64,000 nucleotides of DNA from Daucus carota subsp. sativus (lineage: Eukaryota; Streptophyta; Magnoliopsida; Apiales; Apiaceae). The notes under the pieces were generated by a model. That model ran no database searches and was not told the DNA's origin. It worked only from the letters and a program-made list of their open reading frames with translations. This document shows positions 11,975 through 24,257 of this stretch, one piece after another. The stretch is from NCBI RefSeq assembly GCF_001625215.2, contig NC_030383.2, positions 46,434,380 to 46,498,379 on the forward strand, written 5' to 3'. The translations under genes and the position numbers were made by a program. The stretch's first letter is position 1. Each line of letters opens with the position of its first letter.

Positions 11975-13524
11975 CTACTTAGACGGGTTGAGTTCATCCC
12001 AGGCCTCGATCCACGTGACCATAGCATCCGCAAGCTTAGTGAAGTAAGGGTCAATCTTGCCAAGCTTTTCCCTGACTTGCTTCGACAACTCAATGTAGCA
12101 AGCTTGAACAGTAGTGCACTCCTTTGGAAGGACTGCTGCTTGGAAAAATGGAATGATCTCTTCTTGCCAGAAGATGCCTTTGTACTCCTTTTTCAAGTTG
12201 ACAAAAGGATTGCTTGCTTTGCTGTGCCATATGTAGGGAAGCCCTGTCTTCACTCCTAGCCCCAAATGGTCACAGATTACCTGTCAACAAAACAAGAAAC
12301 CAAATCAAACATTGGCAATTGCATTATATATCTAATACAAAGGTCATAAGCAAGTGAAGGTTGAAATGCACCTTGACACACCAGCCAGCCCACATATCAT
12401 CGTAGCGACCAATAGGCTGGCCCTCTCCCATGAGACCGAAGTACATAGCAGGGCCAATGAGATCGCGATCAAATGCCAAATTCATACCACACATGGGAAA
12501 CAAGGTGCTCTTTGGTATTGTCATGACTGCGTCCACATACCTGACTCAGAAGGATACTAATTTATGATAACAGAAACTATAACACAGAGCATACATGAAA
12601 ACATACAAGTAAAGAAGTGCGAACCTAGTGTTCCTCTCGCTAGGCTTCACAAGTTGTGTAGGCGCATCATAATCCGGAATGTTAAGCCAGAGTCCATGTG
12701 ACACAGCCGTGGGAACACCCTCTCGAAGACTGAAAGGATAGCCCCGGACGAAATCAGCACCCTCTGCATAGGGATCATACAGGGTGTTGAAGAAGTAGGG
12801 AGCGGATGGACAGAGCAAATTCTTGATGTGCTGCTCCAGTGCATTAATGTCTTGACCACTTGGATTTTTCGCAACCTTCAAACCAATGCAAGGGCACAAA
12901 ATTAGAAAGAGTCAGCACATCATTTACATGCATAAATTTCAAAATTTTATCAACCAGGCTAGAATTAAAAATACGGTTTTTCTATGCTATGTCCATTACA
13001 TATGTTAAACACTAAATTTATAAATTTGACTTATTTTGATCGGCTCCTACTTCTTAATAATGACGGACTCTGCATATACAACAATCACGCCAATCAAAAT
13101 AAACTAAATACGTAGAATTTAGTGCTCAGCATGTGGCCATGACACACACCAGACAAATCGCACATAATATTAGTCATCAAGAGAAGGAAATGATTAATTA
13201 TTTTATACTCACAAAGCAATCATCATCAATGGTGTAAATATACTTCTTCTTGGAAACCATGTAACCGAAACAACGACAAGCAGAGTCCTTAAAAGAAATG
13301 CAAGAAGCCTTAGGACCCAGAAGCTTGTTAATGTCGTTACGATTATAGAGATCATACTTAAAACCATAAGGAACTTTGATTTGTTTAGAAGGATCACCAT
13401 CCTGAACAATGATGAGATGGTAAGGCTGAAAGAAAGGCCTCCACATCTCCAAGAAATCCAGGTTTCTAATAGTAGGTATCACAATGTCAAGTTCATCTTT
13501 CAAGGGAGGAGAAGCAGTAGCCAT
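11975..13524 (-). CDS. RGP: UDP-arabinopyranose mutase / reversibly glycosylated polypeptide
   Basis: This family interconverts UDP-arabinopyranose and UDP-arabinofuranose in the cytosol and at the Golgi, supplying arabinose for cell-wall polysaccharides. Minus-strand exons 13524-13213, 12875-12625, 12540-12372 and 12280-11975 join in phase to 345 residues, close to the usual ~350-360. Landmarks are [20 protein letters not shown], the acidic triplet DDD at 100-102 after [19 protein letters not shown] around the reversibly glycosylated Arg, and [15 protein letters not shown]. All introns are GT-AG. I chose the ATG at 13524 because of its good context (AACCATGG) and the family's short N-termini. 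An in-frame ATG at 13554 would add ten residues. The product appears intact. Confidence 0.93.
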
Positions 13525-14692
13525 GGTTGAAGCAAGTTTGTGATAGTATGACAAGAGTTATTATATAAATAAAGGAGGGAAGAAACATGCGAGAGCAAAG
13601 GGGAGGTGTGTGAGGTGCAGGACTTGTTCTCTGCTTTTCCCGCACTTGTAGCCGTGCTTTTGTGTGTCTTCTTTTTATTTCTTGCATTTTATACACTTGC
13701 ATTTTCTCTTGTTTAATTGATTTATACAATACTCCTTTATTAATTTGTCATTTTAACTGTTAATATTAATATGGCGATCAGTTATGTTGGCTGTAAATAA
13801 GGCTTGTCAGAGTTTGTGTAACTCTCCGTTTAATGTACAGTAATCTTCCTTCCGTACCCGTCAATTGTTTACGATTACTCGACATGTATTTTAATACCAT
13901 CATAGTTTGATAAGTAATTATAAATTTTTTTCTTGTAAATAAAAATTTAATTTTATAAGAAAATTAATCATATAAGCTATGAAATTATATTTTATATGCA
14001 TCTCAAACTTCGTGCCGAACAATGAAAAAACATTTCTTTAAATGAGAGGGACAAAAGTATACCATCATTTTTTATAAGATAGCCTGATCTTTTTAATTTT
14101 AAACAATTACTATGTAATAAAAATTCATCAAATTTGAATCAAAAGTTTTACTGTATGTATCATTTGGATGACAAGTCACATCATATCGAAACTTCTATTA
14201 AACAAGGTTTTGAGAAGAAAAATTGATGAAAAAAATTAAGATTAATAATCTCGACAGAAGTTGCGTGGACAGTGGATTGTAATATTATTAACAGAGATGC
14301 GAAGAACGTGATACTCTGCACTGCTCTTTTATTCTAGGGGTTTCACGTTTAAGTGTAGGAAGACTGGGCCGTGCCCGTCCATGCACCACCACTTTACAAT
14401 TCATGCATGTCATTTTGTCAAGTTGTCAACTCATGGCTTTTGTAATGCTTCTCGAAAATGTAAAATTTTCATCTTTCAACTTGGAGAACAGTTGCATGCA
14501 TTAGTTAAGTTTACATCTAAACATCTTATATATTGTGCAGATGCAATAGTCTCAACACGACAAAACTTTGAATTCTCTTATTTTGAATCATCAGCACAGC
14601 TTCACGACTCTTGCTTAACCTACATTTCTAATATACAAAGCAGGTACTATACTAGGCTAGATTAGGACTAATCCATATATTTGGCTTATAAG
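13525..14692. other. Intergenic DNA between the RGP and CYP85A genes
   Basis: Promoter side of RGP and 3' side of CYP85A. About 13843-14057 looks like a worn Stowaway-like MITE: CTTCCTTCCGTACCC at one end, AAATGAGAGGGAC near the other, TA outside. Its right half resembles the element at 51979-52226. No gene seen. Confidence 0.45.
13561..13569 (-). promoter_or_regulatory. Candidate TATA box of the RGP gene
   Basis: TTTATATAA on the minus strand lies about 37 bp before the chosen ATG, which would give a very short leader. Other TATAAA-like words lie further up (near 13687-13693 and 13720-13726) and could serve instead. Confidence 0.35.
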
Positions 14693-17152
14693 TCATTTTC
14701 TTTCTTCTGTTGGTAATGCCGAAATCTTAATATGCAGCCCTTTCGGTGCTTCAACTCTTGGAAACTTTACCAGCTCCTCTCCTCCAATTTCTTCCCATCT
14801 GCATCCAATTCCGAACCACATTTGTCAGTCTACACCGTATCGTCGAAATGCAAAAAAATTACCTAGCTAGTTGTTTTTGGCAACTACCTGTATCTGGTGA
14901 CAAAATAATGCAGGAACGTCGAAATTTCGGCTATTCCCAGTTCCTTTCCAGGACACTGCCTGCTTCCTCCCCCAAATATGAACAAGTATTTTTGAGCATC
15001 CATGATTTTATTCTGCATTATAAACTTCTTGTCACTTTTTAAAGTCTCGGAAATAAAGTTACTTGCAAGTACCACGGAAGAGGTCACGGGTGAATATGTA
15101 CGAATATTTCACTATCTGTACTGTGCCAAAATGATTCTATTTTGTACTATGATAATATTAACTTAAAATTCAGAATTATTATTGCAACTTGCAAGTCTAC
15201 TTACCAGCCATCTCCATGGATTAAAAGAGTACGGATCAGGATACAGATTTGAGTCGTAATTAGTTTCTCTGGTGTAAACATATATTCTCCATCCTTCTGG
15301 AATAACATAACCTGAAATCCATGAAAACAACACTGAATATATTTATCTTTTCTAAATAGGAGTATTTTTTTCGACGCCATGTGATCAAATGCACTGGCTG
15401 ATATGGTAGCCTTGCGATGCAGATAATGAATATGGTTGGGGAGTAGGGTCCTTTCAAGGGAGATGATTACAAAATCATAGACAACCAACCGTATCTCATT
15501 TTATAATAAACATATTAAAGTCGAATGTTGGAAAGTATTTTAGTTTTTTTTAGATGATGAAAAGCTTTAAACAGCAAGGAAATAGATCTACTATACCATT
15601 CAGTTCCATTTCCTTAGTAGTTTTTCGCAGAACGCCATTCACGATTGTTGCTAGTCTTGACGTCTCCAAGATTACCTGAATCATGGTCACAAATATTTAT
15701 TACGTTGCCACAATACTCACGCACACATGACTCCATCGAGGCTTGAACCGCCTTAATATATAATGTTGCAACTATTTACTACATTATCTTGTAATATCGA
15801 TCTGACTTACAGCACGAGTAAAGTTCATAGACTTGTAATCGTTCCAGTTAATCGGATCCTCTGGCCCCTTACTTTCTCTGAGTGCCAAATGCTCTTTCTA
15901 CAAGATATTATAAACCAAGTTAGACAAAGAAACTAGAAAAACAACTATTCATGTCAGGGAATATACATGTGTTAATAATAAGGAATGCTGCTGACTAAGC
16001 TTACTCTGAGTTCTTGCAGTACTCTGGGATGATCATGAAGATATTTGACAGCCATCATTGAAGTAGTAGAAATAGTTTCATATCCAGAGTACAGAATTGT
16101 AATAATTTGATCAATGATCTCTTCATCACTCATTTTATATCTATTTTCTTCACTGCTCATGTAATAACCAAGCATGTCCTTTTTTATTTCCTGGCAAGCT
16201 CTTCTCTCCTCTATAAGTTGTCTCAGCATGCTCACTATGCTCTGCCTTGCCTGTAATTTTTTTTATAACAGTATTAGTAAAACTGCAAACATATATATAT
16301 ATTTTTTTTTACGTGGCATGTAATTTACCTGAACGCCACCGCGATAATTTGTACTGGGAAGGTTGATTGGCAATGAAATAGTTCCAAGTACCAGCTTGAA
16401 GAACTCAGGCATAAATTCCTTGCACATTGAGCCAGATTCTATTCCAGCAATTTGCTTTAGTGATGACAAAAGTGCCATCTGCAAATAAAATAAATCTAAG
16501 TCATCAAACAGATCGTAAAAAATAAAATAAAGGAGTACTACAGTCTACAAGTCTCTTCTAACCAAACCTCTTTGGTCTTCTGTTGAATATCAATGACTTT
16601 GTTATCCCAGTTGCTGAGGTGTTTTCTCATGAAATCATCGATCTTCGGAAGATGCTGATCTCTGATCATAGCAGGGCTAAGAAGAGCAAGCACAGCGCCT
16701 CTCATGTTCTTGTGCGCGGAACCATGAACAGCAGCAATGTTGTATGTTCCCAAAATGTCAAGCATGGATTGCGGATAGCCTGGCACAAAACCTTTAGCTT
16801 CATTCATGAGAATATATCTGTTCATCTCTGGATCCATCGATATGATCGTCGGACAGCCCAGGATATGGGTCTTGAACAAACTCCCAAACCTACATAACTT
16901 GAGATATATCATACAGTCCTGTTAAAACAGTAAAAAAAACACTAAACAGAGATTAATTCACCTTGCACTTTGGTTTTTAATGAAGCTAGGTCCTTGTTTG
17001 AGAAACTCAGTAGTTTCACCGAAAACCGGCCAACCCATTGAGCCTGGCGGCAAATCTTTTCTCACGTACCTCATTTCATTCCATCTCAACAATATTGTAC
17101 TCAAGAGACAAACTCCCAGAACAGCAACAAAAACAAATATGCAAATGGCCAT
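14693..17152 (-). CDS. CYP85A: Cytochrome P450 CYP85A, brassinosteroid-6-oxidase
   Basis: CYP85A enzymes oxidise C-6 of 6-deoxo-brassinosteroids to castasterone-type hormones on the endoplasmic reticulum. Nine minus-strand exons join in phase to 470 residues (family ~465): 17152-16962, 16889-16568, 16478-16329, 16250-16005, 15897-15811, 15675-15597, 15311-15205, 15012-14888 and 14798-14693. The N-terminal anchor begins MAICIFVFVAVLGVCLL. Proline-rich hinge LPPGSMGWPVFGET follows. The I-helix is SGYETISTT (276-284), the K-helix ETSR is at 336-339, and the haem loop FGGGSRQCPG has ligand Cys414. ILGCPTIISMDPEMNRYILM is typical of CYP85A. All splice sites are GT-AG and there is no lesion, so it looks functional. 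Whether it also performs the later lactone-forming step of some CYP85A2 enzymes cannot be told. Confidence 0.95.
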
Positions 17153-19101
17153 GGATGCTAGATTCAGCAGTCTATACAGTTCTAAACTGGAAAAAAGTTT
17201 AGCAACTCTATATATTTTCTTTTTTGGTACTTTTGTGTTGATTGTTGGAGCAAGCGAAAGCGTGCACATATATAGACCTCGTGGAGTGTTGATTGTTTTG
17301 AAAGAGAAAGCCCCCCAACCGTGCACCCTACAGGAGGAGAGGGACCAGAGACTTTAACACAAACGAAAAGGGCATTAAAAGAGGCCGTTAAAACTGACCA
17401 AAACTTATTGTTACTTTTACCGGCCATGCACACTGTCACAAACTTAGACATAGCCATTAGCCACCCAAAACCTAGCACAATTTATTGTCTTAGCACCGAC
17501 TCTAACTGCACAAGATTTGATAATACCTCCTGTAATTCATTTTATAAGTTCAAACACAAAATGTGCCGAGGGAATAATGTCCGCTCTTTTTTTTTACGGT
17601 GACAATGCAATAATTTGGATCCTCGTAAAGATTGATTAGAATACAATTTCCCTCTTTTCTTGCGACAGTGTCATTGATTCAAATCCTCAAAAAATTTGAT
17701 AGAAGCCTAATTTCCCTTCTTCCGTGACATGACAGTGTCATATATCAAATTCTAATAAAGAGCGATAGAAGCCTCATCTAATAATCCCGCCTTTCAACAT
17801 ATATATATATATATATATATATACATACGTGGTCAAGATTCTGCAACACATACAAAATCGCAGATAAGAGTGGTAGACAAAATTACCCGTTTGGACCACT
17901 CAAGTCTCTGTAATGCTACACCTACAAAATCTGATCACATTTATAATCAGAGGAGGCGCATTTCAAAGATAACATCCTCTTGTTATCGGGAGAAGAAAGT
18001 CAAAAGATACAGTTATCTATACATGTTGTACAAAGGGAAGCTCTGGTTTCAGCTTCACACAAATTAAGGAGGCACAGCCATATACACTCTGCAATTTTTA
18101 TGCACATTTCGCATTTATTTTTTGTCTGTGACTTTCTGAGAGAAAAAGAAGGGGGGCTATTTTTTGTTGGCCAAAATGAGGACTGAGGACTGAGGAGTAG
18201 ACATTAAGGACAAAGCAGCTGCGAGTCTTTATGATTTGGTTAACCAGAATTATAAAGCATTAAAAGAAGAATGTATAAGTGACAGAAGATCTAGGCAACA
18301 AGTTGGTGTAGTTGATGCACGATTCTATTTACACATACAACAAATATCATGCATGTAATCTTGGCTTGGCCCATTTTGATTTCCATTGGCGCAGCTCTGG
18401 AAAGGAAGAAATGATTTTAAGATAAGATGGTTTAGCTATACAGAGTATTGTAAGGTCACACTTCAATTCTGAGATTCAAATCCTCACTGTTGATTTATGA
18501 TTGGTTTAACTATAAAACAAAACAATTAGGTCGTGTGTTAAAGAATACTTTGTGTCCTGGGTCATGTGTTAAGGACTTATTCTTGTCATCTAATTTTTTG
18601 ATTATCGCTTACCCTACTAATGAGAACATATATTTATTTGTAGACATGAAAATCTAATTTTTTTGAAGAAAAAGAGAATTAATTGTTCTGAGTATTATTC
18701 TAAAAATTCGTGATTAATCTCTATTTCGTAACCCGTCAAATTAATTAAATTTTTGACTATTCAATTAATCATCTTATTAATCTTTATTCAATTTAAATAA
18801 TTTTATGATTAATCTTTATTCTTATTTTTCATCGATTAAAACCGATGCTCACATTTTACCACAGTGATTATGAGTTTTAAAACATCATAGTCACTAAAAA
18901 TGACAACACATGAGTTAACTACCAAGCAAGTACTGTACTGTTTGAAAGGGATCGAGTAACAAGAGTAAGAAACTTTGGGTCCTTTATGAGAAGTCAACAA
19001 GTACCTTGTCTTTGGGTTTCTTATGACTCATGTCTGAGTCCACTTGAAATGATTAGGAGTTAAAGTAGTGCTTAAGCTTCCGTAATCACATCAACCAAGT
19101 A
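17153..19101. other. CYP85A upstream region and gene-free DNA
   Basis: Contains the CYP85A promoter. A degenerate threefold tandem repeat of about 65 bp lies at 17597-17790, each unit holding a GACAGTGTCAT-like word and TTTCCCTC. An (AT)n run lies near 17803-17822. No gene is supported. Confidence 0.5.
17207..17216 (-). promoter_or_regulatory. Candidate TATA box of CYP85A
   Basis: AATATATAGA on the minus strand lies about 55-60 bp before the start codon. A second TATATA word at about 17266-17275 would give a longer leader. The choice between them is open. Confidence 0.35.
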
Positions 19102-19358
19102 CTCCCTCCGTCCCATTTTAGTTGTCACATTTCCTTTTTTGTTGGTCAAATTGACTAATTTTTGACCAAAGATTACAAGTCACTCTTTTATTATTTTAAA
19201 AAACTGAAAATTACATCTTAAAGTAGATTAAAAGTTATTTTCGGTGACATATTTTTTTTATTTTTTCAATTGATAAAATATTAATAAATTTCAGTCAAAC
19301 TTTGGTCAATTTGACCGGCACAAAACCAAATGTGACAACTAAAATGGGACGGAGGGAG
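19102..19358. mobile_element. Stowaway-type MITE with TA duplication
   Basis: 257 bp bounded by perfect inverted termini CTCCCTCCGTCCCATTTTAG and its complement, with TA on both sides (19100-19101 and 19359-19360). These are the hallmark ends of Stowaway elements mobilised by Tc1/mariner transposases. It is non-coding. A diverged copy lies at 55154-55410. Confidence 0.95.
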
Positions 19359-19360
19359 TA

Positions 19361-20106
19361 GCGTAATTTTGTACCATCTGCTAAAGGTTGAAGAGAATGG
19401 GGCCGTTTAGATTATATTAAAAGAATTGACTTCTTACTTATTGTAAAGGAGTAGAGTAAAAGTGATAAGAAAATAAGTTAATAAACTGTTTGGAAAAGAA
19501 GCAGAAGCTGTGAGAGAGAAGTTAGCAATCTCAGCTTCTTAAAAGTGCTTCTACTTCTTTACACAAACGGGTCAAGAAAAGCAGAAGCCAGAAGCACCAT
19601 TTGCTTCTAGCAAACAAACACCACCAATATCTCGCTCTTTTTTTTTTCCTTCTCCTTTTCTTATCCGCTCTTCAACCTTCATCCTCCTTGCTGGTTAATC
19701 ATCTTCGCTCATCCATCTTCTCTCTTATTTATCAGTTTCATTAACAAAATCAAGATCTGATTTTTTTCGGATAAGTTCTTGTTATCTCCCTTCTCATCAA
19801 GGTTATTAGTCGTGCACATCTTTTTGAGCTATTTGTGTTTGTTTTGATTTGTTATGGGTTTAGTCATGTTTCTAAAAAGGACTTATATGATATTTTGGGT
19901 GATCGGTACGACTCGTGTCCAATATGACACGGTGAATATCGCAAGAGTTTACTTTTCACGACAAAAAATTGTTCATGTTTTAGGGTAAATGTTGCTTCAT
20001 TAAAAAAGAAAGAAAGAAAGATCGGAACATAAGAATAGATCTGATACCAATACAGACTACCCTGTTGGTGTAACCGATAGCTGTGAACGTTGAGGTACAC
20101 ATGATA
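19361..20106. other. Gene-free DNA with a probable MITE
   Basis: About 19394-19630 carries AAGCAGAAG and AAAGTGCTTCTACTTCTTTA words also found at 39230-39930 and 52340-52575, so it belongs to the same dispersed family. No gene is supported. Confidence 0.4.
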
Positions 20107-20345
20107 CTTATGTGAAGGTCAATTACGATGCTATTATGATCACAACTGATGGAGGCTGGATTCTGGACTTGGTTCTAATAATATTTGGATTAAGGAATTT
20201 AAATATTCTACGTGTTAGGCGATTTGTAAACAAAGCGGCTATGTATTTAGCTCATATTTTGTTTTATAATAAGGTTGTAATTGACAGTTCGAAGTTTTTA
20301 TCAGCTAGTTTAAATAATTTATTAAATTCTCCGCTTTTCATAAAA
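20107..20345 (+). pseudogene. RNase-H-like relic, copy 1
   Basis: Translation gives VNYDAIMITTDGGWILDL and later NKVVIDSSKF. This pattern (hydrophobic-x-CDA start, EGW, then VID plus D/S) is that of the plant RVT_3 RNase-H-like domain found in retroelement-derived genes, but with key Cys and acidic residues altered. It is clearly homologous to 22940-23190. It is too short and altered to be functional. Low-level similarity could mislead here. Confidence 0.45.
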
Positions 20346-20487
20346 AAAAAAAATACGGTCAGAATTCGTTTCACATCTTTCTTAGGTTGGAAATCAAGAA
20401 AACGATTTAGCCCAACGATTCTCGATTTCCCGAAGATGAAATATAATACTCCCCTTCCCCAAAATAGTAGTTTAGACTTTTTTCATG

Positions 20488-20668
20488 GAGTAGTGCTACA
20501 TGCACAAAGTTGGGTACATAATTTTACACAAAATGACATGGCAATCTAGGTGGAGAGTTTTAATTGGTGCTATTAATGCATGTGCAGGGGGTCCATTCCA
20601 ATCACAAGTTAACACATACTCATTCTGTGAATATTTCTGTACCCATTTCTGTGCATGTAGCATTTTCC
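20488..20668. mobile_element. Mutator-type MITE with 9-bp duplication
   Basis: 181 bp. Its termini are inverted repeats around TGCTACATGCAC (left) and GTGCATGTAGCA (right). It is flanked by identical 9-bp TTTTTCATG at 20479-20487 and 20669-20677. Nine-base duplications are typical of Mutator elements. It has no coding capacity. Confidence 0.85.
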
Positions 20669-21768
20669 TTTTTCATGTGAGATTAATATTAAAGACATAG
20701 TGTTAGCGCTAATTAAGTACATTGTCTGTCCAAATGTTGCATGGTTAACTGGCGATAATAACAACTGGTAATTAAGAAGAGCCCAATTCTAAATCGTACG
20801 TAGTTCGTAGCGAATTGATGTTGTACGTGAAGATGTGACGGTGGTTATTCGTTGCTTAAGGTCTGGTTTACTGTTTAGTACCAATCAGTCCAATCAATAT
20901 ATGAGATTATACATGATTCTGGTAAAACAGGATTAAAGTGCTTATAATATATAATAATCCTTTTTAACCCTTTTATTAAGCTCCAAATATTTTCATAAAC
21001 AATTAAATTCAACTATTCAAGCCATGTAAGTTTATCAAGGATCTACAGCAATTGTAACGGCGCTTTTTGACTTCTTGAGCTAAGACAAAATGGATAGACC
21101 AATTACGTCCTCCAAGCATTAATCGAAACAAGAAAATTTATATAAGCGGGAGTCAAAACTCGGTAAAGTTCGGAAAGAATTAATCGAAAATTTGTGAACA
21201 CGGATTAATCAAATTAATCGAAGATTTAATTTAACGAAATACTGAACAGTCGCCGATATTAGAACTGAGCCTTCGTGACAGACACTTGAGCAGGGTGAAA
21301 ATAATGGGATCAAATGGATTCTGGTATCTGCTTGATTTCAAGGCCCAAAAGTGTAAGTGCTTGTTTCGGTGAGTTAAAAATCTAGAAAACATATTTGAAT
21401 ATTATCTTTATTATTATTTAGAAATTTCCTCAAATAATTATTTTTTAATATATTTCTTTTATTATTCCAATAAATTTAAAATTCAAAGAAGGATATATTA
21501 AACTTATGAGAAACTTTCTCCAATATTTTTTACATGTGCAAATTGAGTAATATTAAATGCTAATAATTTTAATACCATCTGATCTTTCCTATATAAGTTT
21601 ATATTTTAAAGAAGTACGACAAGAATGACAAGAACACGAGATTAATTTATTGCAACTTGACAATATGTACGTATATGGTGCCGCAAAACAAAGGAGAGAC
21701 AATACAAAATAACAAAACATGGTCGTAATTTAATCTTGATCCGTTCCGAAACAAATCCGTATCCATCT
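20669..21768. other. Gene-free DNA downstream of B12D
   Basis: AT-rich and without a supportable gene or repeat. The last ~150 bp probably hold the B12D 3' UTR. Confidence 0.5.
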
Positions 21769-22309
21769 CTATTTGGTATTAATGTCCGACTCCGAGAAGA
21801 AGTGGTTGATCGCCGGCATAACCTCCGGTGGGCGTTCACGGAGAAACTTGCGGAGTCCATGGTGCCTGTATTTCTCTCCTTCTTCCAAGTTATCTAGTAC
21901 ACCTGCTGTACGGTGAGCTTTGTTAATCCTGCAAACTCCAAATCATACAATTATTTATAACCATTTTTATCCAAAAAAATAATTAATCGAGATTAATATG
22001 TTTATGTTTATTCACATGAATCAAAAAATAATAATAATTTTTTTATCGTTGTTAAGGTACGTACCTGACATCAGGGTTCATGAAGACGTTCCTGGTGAGC
22101 TGAAAAACACACATACTTGTTACAAATGTCATAGCTGCCATCAGAGGATATACCTGGAGTATTTTTTTTTATAATTAATATAAACACGTACGAAATGCTT
22201 GATTAGTATACATAATCAAAGTATTAGTCCATAAGTTAAATTAAAAATTTATAGATAGATGATAATGATAATAGAGATATATTACCTCTGGTTTGATCCA
22301 ACGAGCCAT
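21769..22309 (-). CDS. B12D: B12D-type small mitochondrial protein
   Basis: B12D proteins are ~90-residue plant proteins related to the NADH-dehydrogenase MLRQ subunit family, expressed in seeds and senescing tissue and reported in mitochondria. Three minus-strand exons (22309-22286, 22153-22065, 21928-21769) join in phase to 90 residues. Exon 1 encodes only MARWIKPE. Exon 2 carries VYPLMAAMTFVTSMCVFQL, the single membrane segment, then TRNVFMNPDV. Exon 3 carries RINKAHRTAGVLDNLEEGEK and RKFLRERPPEVMPAINHFF before TAG. Introns are GT-AG and length matches the family. It is easily missed because its exons are short. It looks intact. Confidence 0.93.
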
Positions 22310-22383
22310 GCAGGGATGAAATAGATTGATAATATTATATTATGTGAAGTGTATGTATATTCAATCACACAGGATACGTACAC

Positions 22384-22391
22384 TATTTATA
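22384..22391 (-). promoter_or_regulatory. TATA box of the B12D gene
   Basis: TATAAATA on the minus strand lies about 75 bp before the ATG, which fits a leader of roughly 45 nt. Confidence 0.6.
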
Positions 22392-22939
22392 CAGGTCGAT
22401 ATGGTTGCATAGCCTGGAATTTTCATAGGCTGCAATATACGGTGGGCGGTTTAAAATTGATGATAACAAAAACCAGGAGCTGAGCCGCTTGTTTTCTGCT
22501 TGTAAACTTGATTGTCACGGTAATATGTTATGATTTTGATACACTAGACTTGCTTTTGGTCTTGTTTTGACTCGGTTTTTTATACAGTGCATGATAATCT
22601 GGAAGATTATATTCCAAACTTTGACCTTTTCTGCTTTATCTTCTGTGAATGTAATATTCATATTACTCCACGTAGAATCTATATGTTTATTTTATATAGT
22701 AATAATATTGAAAAATATTATACAAATATATAATATTTTTCTGAAACAAGTCCTTTTGGAAAAAAGAGAGAGACAATCATGCTTATTATATACTGCATTA
22801 CTTGCGTTGTTTTATTTTTCCAATGTTTATTTGTCACAGTTATTTATTCGGACATTTTGGAAAAAAACGTTCATCTTTAAAAAGTCTGCATCAGTTGATG
22901 TAACTGATAATTCTGAATATTGGGCTACAGATGTTGTTG
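22392..22939. other. B12D upstream region
   Basis: AT-rich promoter-side DNA with no distinct repeat. The long plus-strand open frame here (from 22567) is coding-like only in its last third, which is the relic listed next. Confidence 0.45.
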
Positions 22940-23190
22940 CTTATGTGAAGGTCGATTGCGATGCTACTATATTCATAAATGAAGGTTGGATTGTTCGAGG
23001 TTTGATTGTTATACTTTTTTATTTAAAAAATTTAGATATTCTATTTGTTAAGCGATCTAAAAATAAAGCGTCTTTAAGTTTAGCTTGTTTTTTGCTTTTT
23101 AATCAGATTGTAATTGACATTGACAGTTCGAGAGTTTGCCTTGATTAGATTTCAACTATTTATTAAATTTTTCGTTTTTCGTAAAAAAAA
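22940..23190 (+). pseudogene. RNase-H-like relic, copy 2
   Basis: Translation gives YVKVDCDATIFINEGWIVRG and later NQIVIDIDSSR. Plant RVT_3 RNase-H-like domains begin with such a VK(V/I)xCDA strand and end with an acidic motif after VI(E/D). The middle is degenerate and the C-terminus is cut short. Base-level similarity to 20107-20345 extends into the following poly-A-rich stretch, so the two are copies of one repeat placed on either side of B12D. Confidence 0.5.
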
Positions 23191-23684
23191 AAAAAAGAAG
23201 GCCCGCATCACTTTGGCAGAAACTCGAAAAACATCTCGCTTCTCTCCATCACTAATTTTTTTAGGGATATCAATCTCACAGGAGTATTATTTTAATGAGA
23301 ATGAAACCTATCGAAATTTGTCACAAGACTTGGAAAAATTTCCAAAAACAATTTTTGGGATCTTTATTAACATTTCTCTTACATAATTTGTTCAGTCATT
23401 GGCCTTTCAGGGAGACAGTCTTCGAATTATCCTACTCACCGCACACCAGAAGTTGTTCTGTTATCCTCTTCGCCAGTTGGCTACACCTCCGGTACACGAT
23501 TTCTTCCTATTATCAAACTTAATTCCGGTGCCTCAACACTATACATAACTATATAGGATCTACATGAAGGGTTTCAACGCATAACACTCGGCCCTTGGCG
23601 ATGAGCTTTCCAAATAATAAAAATGTTCTGGAAAGTAAACTTTGGGGTAATCAGATTTAGATTGAAATGCAGGGCTTGGAGTTT
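23191..23684. other. Gene-free DNA
   Basis: The tail of the repeat containing relic copy 2, then unique-looking sequence. No gene is supported. Confidence 0.45.
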
Positions 23685-23780
23685 TACCACCTTGAAAAAT
23701 TCAGGCATAAATTCCTTGCACATTGAACCAGATTCTATTGCCAGCAATTAGCTTTAGTGATGGCAAAAGTGCCATCTGCA
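23685..23780 (-). pseudogene. Duplicated fragment of CYP85A exon 3
   Basis: This 96-bp piece matches 16395-16484 of the CYP85A gene almost base for base, including the CAG acceptor and the start codons of exon 3 (minus strand ATGGCACTTTTG). It differs by several substitutions and one inserted base that breaks the frame. It has no neighbouring CYP85A exons. It is a non-functional scrap of a local duplication. Confidence 0.85.
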
Positions 23781-24257
23781 TGCTACAATTTCAAGTCTAG
23801 TTCATGCTACAATTTACTCACATATATAACTATTTAAGAGAAACTTGATAAACCGATTAAAGAAAAGGCCTCATGCCCACACAATGGAGCATGACTTCAG
23901 TGGCAATCTTGGGGGTAGTCACGGCATATTTAATTGGAGGTCCAATGTCGAGAGTCTTAAGAAGATGCTAAAATCAAAAGTCACGGAGTGAAGAGCAAAA
24001 ATCAGAAAGAAATATCATATGCACGCGTAGAAAGAAATCAACATGTTATTTACTAAACAGGTTAGTTGAAGGTTGTTGGTCCTAGAGCGCATTCGCTACA
24101 ATGGAAGTTTGGATGTTGCTCGCAAAATTGTCAAATTGGTAAGCTATTAATGTACGACACCATTGCTTGCTTTTTGTTATGCTAATCTGCTGCAATGCTT
24201 TGCCTGTGTTAAATGTGACCATTAACCCGTTGATCTTTTCCTTCTTTTTGCATGGAT
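23781..24257. other. Gene-free DNA left of two abutting transposons
   Basis: No gene or repeat recognised. Ends with the left GCATGGAT duplication of the next element (24250-24257). Confidence 0.45.
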
